NCBI GenBank assembly: GCA_021296375.1
Contig: JAGWAQ010000040.1
Coordinates: forward strand, 1-11,617
Source of the DNA: Alphaproteobacteria bacterium
GTDB lineage: Bacteria > Pseudomonadota > Alphaproteobacteria > Puniceispirillales > UBA1172
Length of the DNA: 11,617 nucleotides
Reading direction: 5' to 3'
The position numbers and the translations under genes were made by a program. Below, one piece after another: positions 1 to 6,149 of this stretch (its first letter is position 1; each line of letters opens with the position of its first letter). The notes below the pieces were generated by a model. That model was not told the origin of the DNA and made no database searches. It saw only the letters and a program-made list of their open reading frames with translations.

Positions 1-533
1 CAGCGCACCGCCATGACGCCGCAAGTCAGGTGCACATCAGCCGACGCCGGTTTCTTCATCAGGAACGCCAGCTCGCCGATAATGACCCGTGGCCCGGCGC
101 TGAAGCGGCGATTGCCGCGGGTGATCTTCGCCTCACCATCCAGCACATAATAGAGATGCTCCGGCACCTCGCCTTCGGCGGTGATGAGCATTTCCTCGCC
201 GTCAAGCTGGAGCCATTCGCCGATTTTCATCAGCTTGCGGAACTCGCCGGGGTTGAGGGCGGTGAAACATTCGTAAAGCCGGGCTTCATCCGGCGTCATG
301 GCAAACCGCGCGCGCTCGAAATAAATCATCCCCATGATGACGATGTTGATCAGGATGAAGGACAGGTTCCAGGCCAGCGGCGCCCACAACACCTCCGGCT
401 GAACGAAGTAATAAATGACGTAAAGCACGGTGCCGATGACGATCAGCCCCCGCAGCAACAGCTGGTCACGCACCATAAAGGCAAACAGGAAAATCAGCGC
501 CCCGAAATGGACCAGAACATCATTCATCGACAT
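1..533 (-). CDS. Popeye-like membrane protein with cyclic-nucleotide-binding-type domain (3' end beyond window)
   Basis: Reading the minus strand from the ATG at 533 gives an open frame of 177 codons that leaves the window without a stop, so the C-terminus is missing. Residues 10-21, 28-44 and 55-72 are hydrophobic, giving about three short membrane segments. A hydrophilic part follows, about residues 90-177, with the layout of a cNMP-binding beta roll: LYYVLDGEAKI at 127-137, then GELAFL at 153-158. Three short helices followed by a degenerate cNMP fold is the Popeye (POPDC) arrangement known from animals and also found in bacteria. In that family the domain binds cyclic nucleotide or acts as a sensor at the membrane; here this is inferred. 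The classical PRAATV phosphate-binding signature is not evident; KKPASADVHL occupies that place. The start is chosen because membrane segment 1 begins a few residues later; the ribosome site is weak. A generic Crp-like membrane protein is the alternative. Confidence 0.75.
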   Translation of the reverse strand, partial: MSMNDVLVHFGALIFLFAFMVRDQLLLRGLIVIGTVLYVIYYFVQPEVLWAPLAWNLSFILINIVIMGMIYFERARFAMTPDEARLYECFTALNPGEFRKLMKIGEWLQLDGEEMLITAEGEVPEHLYYVLDGEAKITRGNRRFSAGPRVIIGELAFLMKKPASADVHLTCGVMAVR

Positions 534-659
534 GACACCGCACTCACAACTTCGGCTTGCGAATAATACTGGCGCCGTTTTACCGCAAATCAAGCCGCAA
601 GGGTAGGGGGGTGTAAGGTTATTCTATTTGCTATTAACGCAAGAATATGATTCATTTTA

Positions 660-665
660 TATAAT
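660..665 (+). promoter_or_regulatory. Candidate -10 element of the restriction-modification genes
   Basis: A perfect TATAAT lies about 60 bases before the methyltransferase ATG, in the AT-rich stretch that begins near 618. No good -35 hexamer is present at the usual spacing, so the call rests on the -10 box and its position. The rest of 534-723 holds no gene that I can support; it must also carry the promoter of the minus-strand Popeye-like gene. Confidence 0.4.
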
Positions 666-723
666 GTTGTGAAGGTTATTTTAGTCAGAGTTTCGGCAAT
701 AACTTTAACCTAGGTTGCTGAAT

Positions 724-1791
724 ATGAACCATTCATATCCCAAAGTTTCTGCAATTGATTTGTTTTGTGGTGCAGGTGGACTTACTCACGGTTTAATTAA
801 TGCGGGTATTTCAGTTCGCGCTGGTTTTGATGTTGATGAGTGTTGCCGTTACCCATTTGAAGAAAATAATGAAATACCGTTTGTTTGCGAAGATATTTCT
901 GTAACAACAGTTGAGACCATCCGGCAATACTTAGGAACAAGCTCAGTTAAGTTGATTGCAGGATGTGCCCCATGCCAGCCATTCTCAAGATACACACAGG
1001 GTAAAAATGCACAAGATAGTGATAAATGGAGAATGTTGTTCGAGTTTATGCGTCTTATTGAGGGTGTAAATCCTGAACTCGTAACAATGGAAAATGTTCC
1101 ACAATTAAGAAATCATAGTATTTATAAAGATTTTGAAAATTTATTAATTCAAAATGGATACAAAATTTCTTCTTCAATAGTGTTTGCTCCAAATTATGGA
1201 ATACCTCAAACTAGAAATCGTTTGGTGTTGTTGGCATCAAAATTTGGTGAAATTAAGCTAATCCCTCCAACACATACTGTTGAAGAATATAAATCTGTTT
1301 ATGAAGCTATTGCTCACTTAAAAGAAATAGATGCAGGAAGACAGTGTGAATTTGATCCGTTACATAAAGCTAGTTCCCTTTCAGCATTAAACTTGAAACG
1401 TATCAAAAGCTCTAAGCCTGGTGGAAGTTGGCAAGATTGGAGTGATGCTCTAATAACTGATTGTCACAAAAAGCCAGAAGGTATTTCATATAAAAACGTT
1501 TATGGGCGTATGTCGTGGGATAAACCATCACCTACTATAACAACACAATTTACTGGTTTTGGTAATGGGAGGTTTGGACATCCTGATCAAAATAGGGCTC
1601 TTTCTCTTAGAGAAGGGGCTTTACTACAAACTTTCCCAGAAAATTATCGTTTTACTTCTCCAAATGAGTGTGTAACGATAAAAAATGTGGCTCGCATGAT
1701 AGGTAATGCAGTTCCAGTTGAGTTAGCAAGAGTCATTGGTCTTTCAATCCAAAGGCATCTGGAAACTCAACAAAATGATACAAGAATCTAA
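724..1791 (+). CDS. DNA (cytosine-5-)-methyltransferase of a restriction-modification system
   Basis: This 355-residue enzyme transfers a methyl group from S-adenosylmethionine to C5 of cytosine, protecting host DNA from its partner. The ordered C5-methyltransferase motifs are all visible: motif I DLFCGAGG at 12-19 (AdoMet binding), motif IV PCQPFS at 83-88 with catalytic Cys84, motif VI ENV at 123-125, motif VIII QTRNR at 162-166, motif IX SLREGALLQTFP near 294-305, and motif X GNAVP at 327-331. About 120 residues between VIII and IX form a compact target-recognition region. The ATG at 724 is preferred to the TTG at 715 because TAGG at 711-714 then sits at ribosome-site distance and the TTG adds nothing conserved. 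The end overlaps the next gene by 17 bases. Codons are strongly AT-biased, unlike the flanking genes, which points to horizontal acquisition. The methylated sequence cannot be read from the protein; overall likeness to the HgiDII/BbrUII type (GTCGAC) is only a recollection. Confidence 0.95.
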   Translation: MNHSYPKVSAIDLFCGAGGLTHGLINAGISVRAGFDVDECCRYPFEENNEIPFVCEDISVTTVETIRQYLGTSSVKLIAGCAPCQPFSRYTQGKNAQDSDKWRMLFEFMRLIEGVNPELVTMENVPQLRNHSIYKDFENLLIQNGYKISSSIVFAPNYGIPQTRNRLVLLASKFGEIKLIPPTHTVEEYKSVYEAIAHLKEIDAGRQCEFDPLHKASSLSALNLKRIKSSKPGGSWQDWSDALITDCHKKPEGISYKNVYGRMSWDKPSPTITTQFTGFGNGRFGHPDQNRALSLREGALLQTFPENYRFTSPNECVTIKNVARMIGNAVPVELARVIGLSIQRHLETQQNDTRI

Positions 1792-3748
1792 ATACACGAT
1801 CAGCATAAGTTTAAATGTTCTCAATCATTTGGGAATAAACTTGTATAGTAGTATTCCGGCTGTTTTATCTGAAGTGGTGGCTAATGCGTGGGATGCTGAT
1901 TCTAAAAATGTTAGAATTGATTTTGATTATTCCAATAATATCATCGAAATAACGGATGATGGACATGGGATGTCAGAGCAAGATTTAAATTTTAAATTTT
2001 TGCATATCGGTTATCAAAAACGAGAAAATGGAGAGTCCGTTACGGCTAAAAAAAATAGGCCTGTAATGGGGCGAAAAGGAATTGGGAAGTTATCCCTTTT
2101 TTCGATTGCAGATACAATTGAAGTTCATTCTGTAAAAGATGGAGTAAAGAATGGCTTAAGAATGAAACTCTTGGAAATAAAAGATGCAATTAGTAACGGC
2201 GATGAAACTGTTAATCAGCAATATCATCCAGCAGAAGTTTCACAGTCTGAGATAAATATAAATGTTGGCACAAAAATAATTATTAGTGATTTGAGGAAAA
2301 ATATTAATCGTTCAGAAAATTTTTTGAAAACAAGGTTAGCAAGACGATTTACGGTTATTGGTCCTAAATATGATTTCATTGTCAAAATAAATGACGTTGA
2401 AATAACAAAAAGTGATCGTAATTATTTCCCAAAAATTCAATATTTATGGTTATTAGGAGACGATAATGACAATTATGTGGAGCAATCAGAAAATGCTGAA
2501 GAAGTTTCAAAGATTGAAAATATAATTACTCTTGATAAAAAAAAATACAAAGTTTCTGGCTGGATAGGTACCCTTCGTAGTGTAGGAGATGCTAAAGACC
2601 CTGGCGGTGAAAGCCTTAATAATATTTCAATTATGGTGCGTGGGAAAGCTGCGCAAGAAGATATTTTAAATGAATTTGGGGATGCTGGTATTTACGCACA
2701 ATATATCGTCGGTGAAATTCATGCTGATTTTTTGGATGATGATTTACAAGAAGATATTGCTACGACTAGTCGCCAGAAGCTGATTGAAGATGACCCAAGA
2801 TATCAAGCTTTACGAGAATATTTGAAAAATGTTCTTGGAAAAATTAGGGCTAGTTGGTCAGACTTTAGAAACGAAAAAGGTGAAGTAGAAGCGAGGAAAA
2901 ACCCTAAAATAAATGCTTGGATGGAAAGTTTAGATGTTGATTCCCGCAAAATTGCAAAACGGATATTTGGCAAAATCCATCAGATGGGCCTGAAAGAATC
3001 CCATCAAAATGAATTATTCGCACAGTCAGTTATAGTTATTGAAGGTTTTAAGTATAAGAAAAAACTATCAATATTAAATGATTTTGAGGAAATCACTTCA
3101 GAAAACATTGAGATGTTCTCTACTGTTTTTTCAGAAATTGATGAAATTGAAGCTGCCCATTATTATCAAATCACAAAAGGTCGGATGGATATCATTTATA
3201 AACTTCAAAAAATGGTTTGTAATAATGAGTTAGAAAAAACCCTACAAAACTATCTTTTTGAGCATCTTTGGTTGCTGGATCCAACTTGGGACAGGACTAC
3301 CGATACCCCAGTAATGGAGCAAACAGTTAAGAAGGAATTTGAAAATTTAAATGTAAATCTTAGCCAAGAAGAAAAAGATGGAAGGATTGATATTAAATAC
3401 AAAACGTCTGCTGGCATGAATATTATTATTGAACTCAAAAGGCCTAATGTTAGGAAAACTTGCTTTCAATTACTCGGCCAAATCGACAAATATAAAACCG
3501 CTTTGAGAAAGTGTCTTGATGCGGCCCATAAAAATAATGAACCAATTACTCTTGTTTGTTTAGTTGGCAGTATGCCAAGTGATTATAATGATGAGAATGT
3601 AAAAATGTTAGAAGCAAAGGGTGTAAGAATAAAAACTTATAATGCGCTTCTTGAGCAAACATATCAGGCATATCAAAAATATTTAGAGCAAAATAGAAAA
3701 TCAGGGCAACTCATTGAATTTATCCATAGCCTTGTGGAAGGAAGCTGA
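1775..3748 (+). CDS. GHKL ATPase (MORC/MutL-like) with C-terminal PD-(D/E)XK-like nuclease domain, predicted restriction subunit
   Basis: This 657-residue protein probably cuts unmethylated DNA using ATP-driven conformational change. The N-terminal GHKL (Bergerat) fold shows the N box EVVAN at 33-37, the DDGHG motif at 61-65, the ATP-lid motif GRKGIGK at 99-105, and GTKI at 165-168. A second ATPase-module part extends to about 350 and contains the polar stretch DIATTSRQKL at 327-336. After a helical linker, residues about 489-600 look like a PD-(D/E)XK nuclease: Asp539 in GRIDI, Glu553-x-Lys555 in IIELKRP, and Gln565/Gln569 in the following helix. MORC/MutL-type GHKL proteins are known in bacterial restriction-modification neighbourhoods, and HgiDII/BbrUII-type enzymes may be the closest named relatives (from memory). 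The ATG at 1775 lies inside the methyltransferase gene with GGAA ten bases upstream, so translation is probably coupled; an in-frame GTG at 1736 would only add residues without motif content. Base composition is as AT-rich as the methyltransferase. Confidence 0.85.
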   Translation: MIQESKYTISISLNVLNHLGINLYSSIPAVLSEVVANAWDADSKNVRIDFDYSNNIIEITDDGHGMSEQDLNFKFLHIGYQKRENGESVTAKKNRPVMGRKGIGKLSLFSIADTIEVHSVKDGVKNGLRMKLLEIKDAISNGDETVNQQYHPAEVSQSEININVGTKIIISDLRKNINRSENFLKTRLARRFTVIGPKYDFIVKINDVEITKSDRNYFPKIQYLWLLGDDNDNYVEQSENAEEVSKIENIITLDKKKYKVSGWIGTLRSVGDAKDPGGESLNNISIMVRGKAAQEDILNEFGDAGIYAQYIVGEIHADFLDDDLQEDIATTSRQKLIEDDPRYQALREYLKNVLGKIRASWSDFRNEKGEVEARKNPKINAWMESLDVDSRKIAKRIFGKIHQMGLKESHQNELFAQSVIVIEGFKYKKKLSILNDFEEITSENIEMFSTVFSEIDEIEAAHYYQITKGRMDIIYKLQKMVCNNELEKTLQNYLFEHLWLLDPTWDRTTDTPVMEQTVKKEFENLNVNLSQEEKDGRIDIKYKTSAGMNIIIELKRPNVRKTCFQLLGQIDKYKTALRKCLDAAHKNNEPITLVCLVGSMPSDYNDENVKMLEAKGVRIKTYNALLEQTYQAYQKYLEQNRKSGQLIEFIHSLVEGS

Positions 3749-3785
3749 TTTTTGGGTTATGTCAAATAAAATTTCACCCCCACCC

Positions 3786-3819
3786 AAAAAAGCCCCCGGC
3801 CATGGGCACAGCCGGGGGT
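3786..3819 (-). terminator. Rho-independent terminator of the DUF2589 operon
   Basis: An 8-bp GC-only stem (CCCCCGGC at 3793-3800 with GCCGGGGG at 3811-3818) encloses a 10-base loop. On the minus strand it is followed directly by six T residues (A-run at 3786-3791), so it serves the leftward operon. It also faces the incoming plus-strand restriction genes, but there is no T-run on that side. Confidence 0.85.
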
Positions 3820-3835
3820 GGTGATGGGGTGAGGG

Positions 3836-4000
3836 CTAATGTGGCCTAATGTGGTTTGGCGGAGCCGAGCAGGGCCAGCCGCCGTACCAGCCGCCTGCCC
3901 ATTTGTCATACCATCCGCCATACCAGCCCCCTACCTAGCCGCCTCCTTCTTTCACGTCTGCCCCACCGCCGTCTTTCCCGCCGTCCTCCCTGGATGCCCG
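3836..4000 (-). other. Coding-like Gly/Trp/Tyr-rich remnant in frame beyond the stop of the GHG-motif gene
   Basis: This is the only content seen in the gene-free stretch between the restriction genes and the GHG-motif gene, apart from the terminator. Reading on in the same frame after the TGA at 4001-4003 gives 21 Gly/Asp/Lys-rich codons, a TAG at 3935-3937, then VGGWYGGWYDKW and AGGWYGGWP, and a final TAG at 3836-3838. There is no good start codon after the internal TAG, so it is not an independent gene as it stands. It could be the decayed tail of a once longer protein, or a chance translation of short tandem DNA repeats (GGCTGGTAYGGCGG-like units). Confidence 0.35.
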
Positions 4001-4468
4001 TCAGTAGCAGAACACCGTGTTCGGGTCATCGCGGGTGAGGGCGGAGCAAGCGGCGAAATAGACTTTCAGCACCTGCCCGTGTTTCAGCGACTCGGAGCGG
4101 AACGGCTCAAGCCGGGGGAAGATGTCGCGGATCGGCGTTTCGACCTCAACCCCGATCATATGCGGCACGCCACTGCCCAACTGCAAATCCCGCGGCGGAT
4201 GCAGCACAAGATTGGGGATCACCTGCCGCTGGGTGTAACGCGCCGGTTCATGGGGCAGGATATGGCCTGACGAATTGTTCAGGTAGAGCTGGTCAATATA
4301 CTCGCCTTTTTCTAGCTTGCCGCCAAGGTGATCGGTGATCACCGCCCCCGGCGGGGCAAGCAGGATGAACTCAACCCCGACGGGGGTTTTGGTGGTGCCA
4401 TTGTCATTCAGGTCAACGGAACCATGGCCGGAGACGACGACATCAAGAGGGGTGGTTTGAATGGGCAT
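4001..4468 (-). CDS. GHG-motif protein resembling the putative adhesin Stv domain
   Basis: This 155-residue soluble protein begins almost at once with a hydrophobic beta strand and SGHG at 13-16. LLAPPGAVITD at 36-46, the polar YLNNSSG at 62-68 and a late AACSALTRDD at 139-148 with Cys141 follow. A GHG near the N-terminus, a PPG segment and a conserved Cys near the C-terminus are reminiscent of the Stv domain and of hydrolase-like folds with a His/Cys pair. That match is from memory and the activity is unknown. There is no signal peptide or membrane segment. The start is firm: GAGGAGG (plus-strand 4476-4482) lies seven bases upstream, and the ATG shares one base with the previous stop (TAATG), indicating translational coupling. 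The gene is last in the operon, and the terminator is about 180 bases downstream. Confidence 0.6.
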   Translation of the reverse strand: MPIQTTPLDVVVSGHGSVDLNDNGTTKTPVGVEFILLAPPGAVITDHLGGKLEKGEYIDQLYLNNSSGHILPHEPARYTQRQVIPNLVLHPPRDLQLGSGVPHMIGVEVETPIRDIFPRLEPFRSESLKHGQVLKVYFAACSALTRDDPNTVFCY

Positions 4469-5118
4469 TATCCGGCCTCCTCAGGTGCGGGTTGCGGGGC
4501 TTGATCAATGGTCAGGCCGTTCTGGTCGATATAGCTGTTGGCGCCATTGCGCTGGCGGGCGCTGATGATGCTGGAGTTGATGTTCATGGTGGTGTCCACC
4601 GTTTCCACCAGAATATCGATGATGCGACTGACGGCTTCCGGCGGTGACCCGGCCTTCATGTTGAGCCGCATGGTGGTCTTGGCGCGGTAATCGCTTTCGC
4701 GGGATTTATCCTTGGTGACGGCGACTTTGGACCGCATCTGCGCTTCCATTTTTACCGGTCCCCACCCGGCGCTGAGTGACCCCCCGCCTTCGGTTTCGCT
4801 GTTGAGGGGTTCATGTTCGCTGGTGGTGGCGCCGACATCCATCGTCATTTCAAGGTCGACGTTGTCGATCTTGACCCCCGACAGATCCGTCAAAATCACT
4901 TTCGGGACGGAAATATTGGTCACGAAAGGGTCTTTTTCCCCCAGGATGGTGGTGGATGTGGAGATATCCACATTGCCCGCCTCGAACATCTTGATGGTGT
5001 TCTGGGCGTTGCGAATGCGCGCCGACATATCCGCGTCAATGACAGGGTAGACGACCCCCAGAATTGACGAAGACATATTGTCGACAAACGCTCTTTCTCT
5101 ATTTTCATATTCAGCCAT
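4468..5118 (-). CDS. DUF2589-type protein of unknown function
   Basis: This 216-residue protein has the layout of DUF2589. An N-terminal helix of about 45 residues is followed by beta-rich strands starting with VPKVILTDLSGVKIDNVDLE at 71-90. A disordered Gly/Glu/Ser-rich loop spans about 100-120, and the family's C-terminal signature is a run of polar strands ending in PPEAVSRIIDIL at 159-170. A Pro/Glu tail closes it. The family's biochemical role is not known; such proteins often occur in tandem sets, as here. There is no signal peptide. The start is well supported: AGGAGGAA (plus-strand 5123-5130) lies four bases upstream, inside the end of the preceding gene, which it overlaps by eight bases. 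The downstream gene begins within its stop codon. The three products are therefore likely made in linked amounts and may form a complex, which is inference. Confidence 0.8.
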   Translation of the reverse strand: MAEYENRERAFVDNMSSSILGVVYPVIDADMSARIRNAQNTIKMFEAGNVDISTSTTILGEKDPFVTNISVPKVILTDLSGVKIDNVDLEMTMDVGATTSEHEPLNSETEGGGSLSAGWGPVKMEAQMRSKVAVTKDKSRESDYRAKTTMRLNMKAGSPPEAVSRIIDILVETVDTTMNINSSIISARQRNGANSYIDQNGLTIDQAPQPAPEEAG

Positions 5119-5560
5119 TGGCTTCCTCCTCTATTATTGTGCGCTTGAGTTTTTTCTCGCTGGCCTCGAGCAGGTCATGCTTGAGCCGTTCCACCACCTC
5201 GACGGGGTTGCCGACCTCGATGTTCAGGTCAACGTCGATATTGATGGTTTTTTCAGCGAGAGCATCAGTCCCTGACAATGAAATCTCGCTGTCTTCGTCG
5301 ATCAGCAGATCAGCGGAATATTTCAACGTCATGGTCTTGATCCGGATTTTATTGACATCAAGAAAAGCGATCATGGGAATGTCGCGGTAATGCTGGCCGT
5401 CGGTGGCGATCTTGATACATTTCGGGGTCAGCACGCCGGCATCATCAGGCTCGAAATAACTCAACAGATTGAGCCGCGCGCGCTCATCAATAACGCAACA
5501 GACATCATTGATGCTGGCCACGAACTGGTTGATGAACTCGGTTTTTTTGATCTTGGTCAT
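5111..5560 (-). CDS. Divergent DUF2589-like protein, partner of the following DUF2589 gene
   Basis: This 149-residue protein looks like a shorter, diverged version of its downstream neighbour. An N-terminal helix (EFINQFVASINDVCCVIDER, 8-27) leads into IPMIAFLDVNKIRIKTMTLK at 61-80, which parallels the VPKVILTDLSGVKIDNV stretch next door. Later strands run through INIDVDLNIEVGNPVEVVER at 106-125, where the DUF2589 PPE-G/A-xxR signature would fall. It lacks the long Gly/Ser loop. Duplication and divergence of one ancestral gene is the simplest explanation. Its stop overlaps the next start by eight bases. Its own start (ATG at 5560) has only a weak GCGGG upstream but lies in an ATGA overlap with a possible upstream ORF, so it may depend on coupling. 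Family membership is less sure than for the downstream gene. Confidence 0.65.
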   Translation of the reverse strand: MTKIKKTEFINQFVASINDVCCVIDERARLNLLSYFEPDDAGVLTPKCIKIATDGQHYRDIPMIAFLDVNKIRIKTMTLKYSADLLIDEDSEISLSGTDALAEKTINIDVDLNIEVGNPVEVVERLKHDLLEASEKKLKRTIIEEEANG

Positions 5561-5823
5561 GTGATGCCCGCGGCCATGATGGCATCTTGTCCTGATAAAC
5601 CGAAAACAGGAGACACAACTGCCGATGCACGGGCCGCTTTTCCTTGCGTGAAAAACTGTCGTCTTTCTGGTGTATCGAGGTTGGGTGAGGCGATCAAAAC
5701 TCCAGACGCATCATCGGCCTTATCATGGGCATAGTGACCGCCATGAAAACGAAGGGGAGCTGGGCCTGACGGCCGCCATGCTTGCGCCCAAGGCTTACCC
5801 CAAAGAAGGGGGCCAACATGCAA
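5557..5823 (-). CDS. Possible small ORF at the head of the DUF2589 operon, no recognised function
   Basis: An 88-codon minus-strand frame ends at TGA 5557-5559, which overlaps the ATG of the next gene as ATGA, a classic operon junction. Its second half (for example SPNLDTPERRQFFTQGKAAR and SPVFGLSGQDAIMAAGIT) has plausible protein composition and codon use. The first 30 residues (PLLWGKPWAQAW and on) look less natural, so the true start may be further in, although no convincing ribosome site was found, or the gene may be a remnant. A competing minus-strand frame covers part of the same bases, with LPFVFMAVTMPMIRPMM ending at 5694, so a frameshifted gene is also possible. I recognise no family. 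Confidence 0.35.
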   Translation of the reverse strand: MHVGPLLWGKPWAQAWRPSGPAPLRFHGGHYAHDKADDASGVLIASPNLDTPERRQFFTQGKAARASAVVSPVFGLSGQDAIMAAGIT

Positions 5824-5858
5824 GCCGCATCAGCACGCGGCAAGAGTAAGTTTTGGCT

Positions 5859-5888
5859 AAGGAGGGGCAGAACTGGACAGCCCCCCTT
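5859..5888. repeat. GC-rich hairpin in the 5824-5920 intergenic stretch
   Basis: AAGGAGGGGC at 5859-5868 pairs with GCCCCCCTT at 5880-5888 through nine base pairs and one bulged A, with an 11-base loop. Neither strand has a T-run after it, so it is not an ordinary intrinsic terminator. It lies between the leftward DUF2589 operon and the rightward zinc-ribbon gene and could be part of the 5' leader of either transcript. Confidence 0.45.
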
Positions 5889-5920
5889 GAAAACGTGTAT
5901 TGAACGAGACCTGATTGCCG

Positions 5921-6142
5921 ATGAGTAAGAAAGATCACGCCATGTCCGATACGTCTTCATCCTCCCCCACCATGTCCCATAACGGGCTGACCTATGCGCT
6001 TTATGACGATAAATCCTGCGGCGGTTGCGGGGCCGACAACTGGCGGGGGGAAAAGCTGGCGCTTGCCCATATCCCCGAAGCGGAAACCTATCTCTGCCCG
6101 CCTTGCGTCAACACGTATCTGGCCAAAATCACCAAAAGCTGA
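5921..6142 (+). CDS. Small zinc-ribbon-like protein
   Basis: This 73-residue protein has two CxxC knuckles, Cys33/Cys36 (SCGGCG) and Cys59/Cys62 (LCPPC), separated by 22 residues, the usual arrangement for one structural zinc ion. The first 20 residues are Ser/Thr/Met-rich and probably disordered. No catalytic motif is visible; a protein- or nucleic-acid-binding role is the usual inference for such small ribbons, without proof here. Starts at 5921 (ATG), 5915 (TTG) or 5942 (ATG) are possible. No ribosome site is strong; 5921 is taken as the first ATG after the in-frame stop at 5912-5914. It converges on the XRE gene with only six bases between the stop codons. Confidence 0.65.
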   Translation: MSKKDHAMSDTSSSSPTMSHNGLTYALYDDKSCGGCGADNWRGEKLALAHIPEAETYLCPPCVNTYLAKITKS

Positions 6143-6149
6143 TCAGCTT
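6136..6149. repeat. Perfect palindrome across the convergent stop codons
   Basis: AAGCTGATCAGCTT is a perfect 14-base palindrome holding the TGA of the plus-strand zinc-ribbon gene and touching the TGA of the minus-strand XRE gene. As RNA it would give only a 5-bp stem with a 4-base loop and lacks a T-run, so a bidirectional terminator role is weak. No other structure lies between these genes. Confidence 0.4.

Noticed and set aside
30..566. 178-codon plus-strand frame at the left edge
   Set aside because: It is antisense to the Popeye-like gene; its His/Gln/Asp-rich product has no motif, while the minus strand gives membrane segments and a cNMP-type fold.
3250..3438. 62-codon minus-strand frame inside the ATPase-nuclease gene
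   Set aside because: Shadow of the nuclease-domain coding sequence, without a ribosome site.
3836..3854. CTAATGTGG direct repeat separated by one base
   Set aside because: Only two 9-base copies; too short to call an attachment site or element end, and part of the coding-like remnant.
3839..4270. Plus-strand frame opposite the GHG-motif gene
   Set aside because: Shadow: Pro/Ala/Arg-rich, no ribosome site, and the opposite gene has firm start and operon evidence.
5390..5734. 114-codon plus-strand frame
   Set aside because: Its first half is antisense to the DUF2589-like gene and its second half lies opposite the possible operon-head ORF; no ribosome site or motif.
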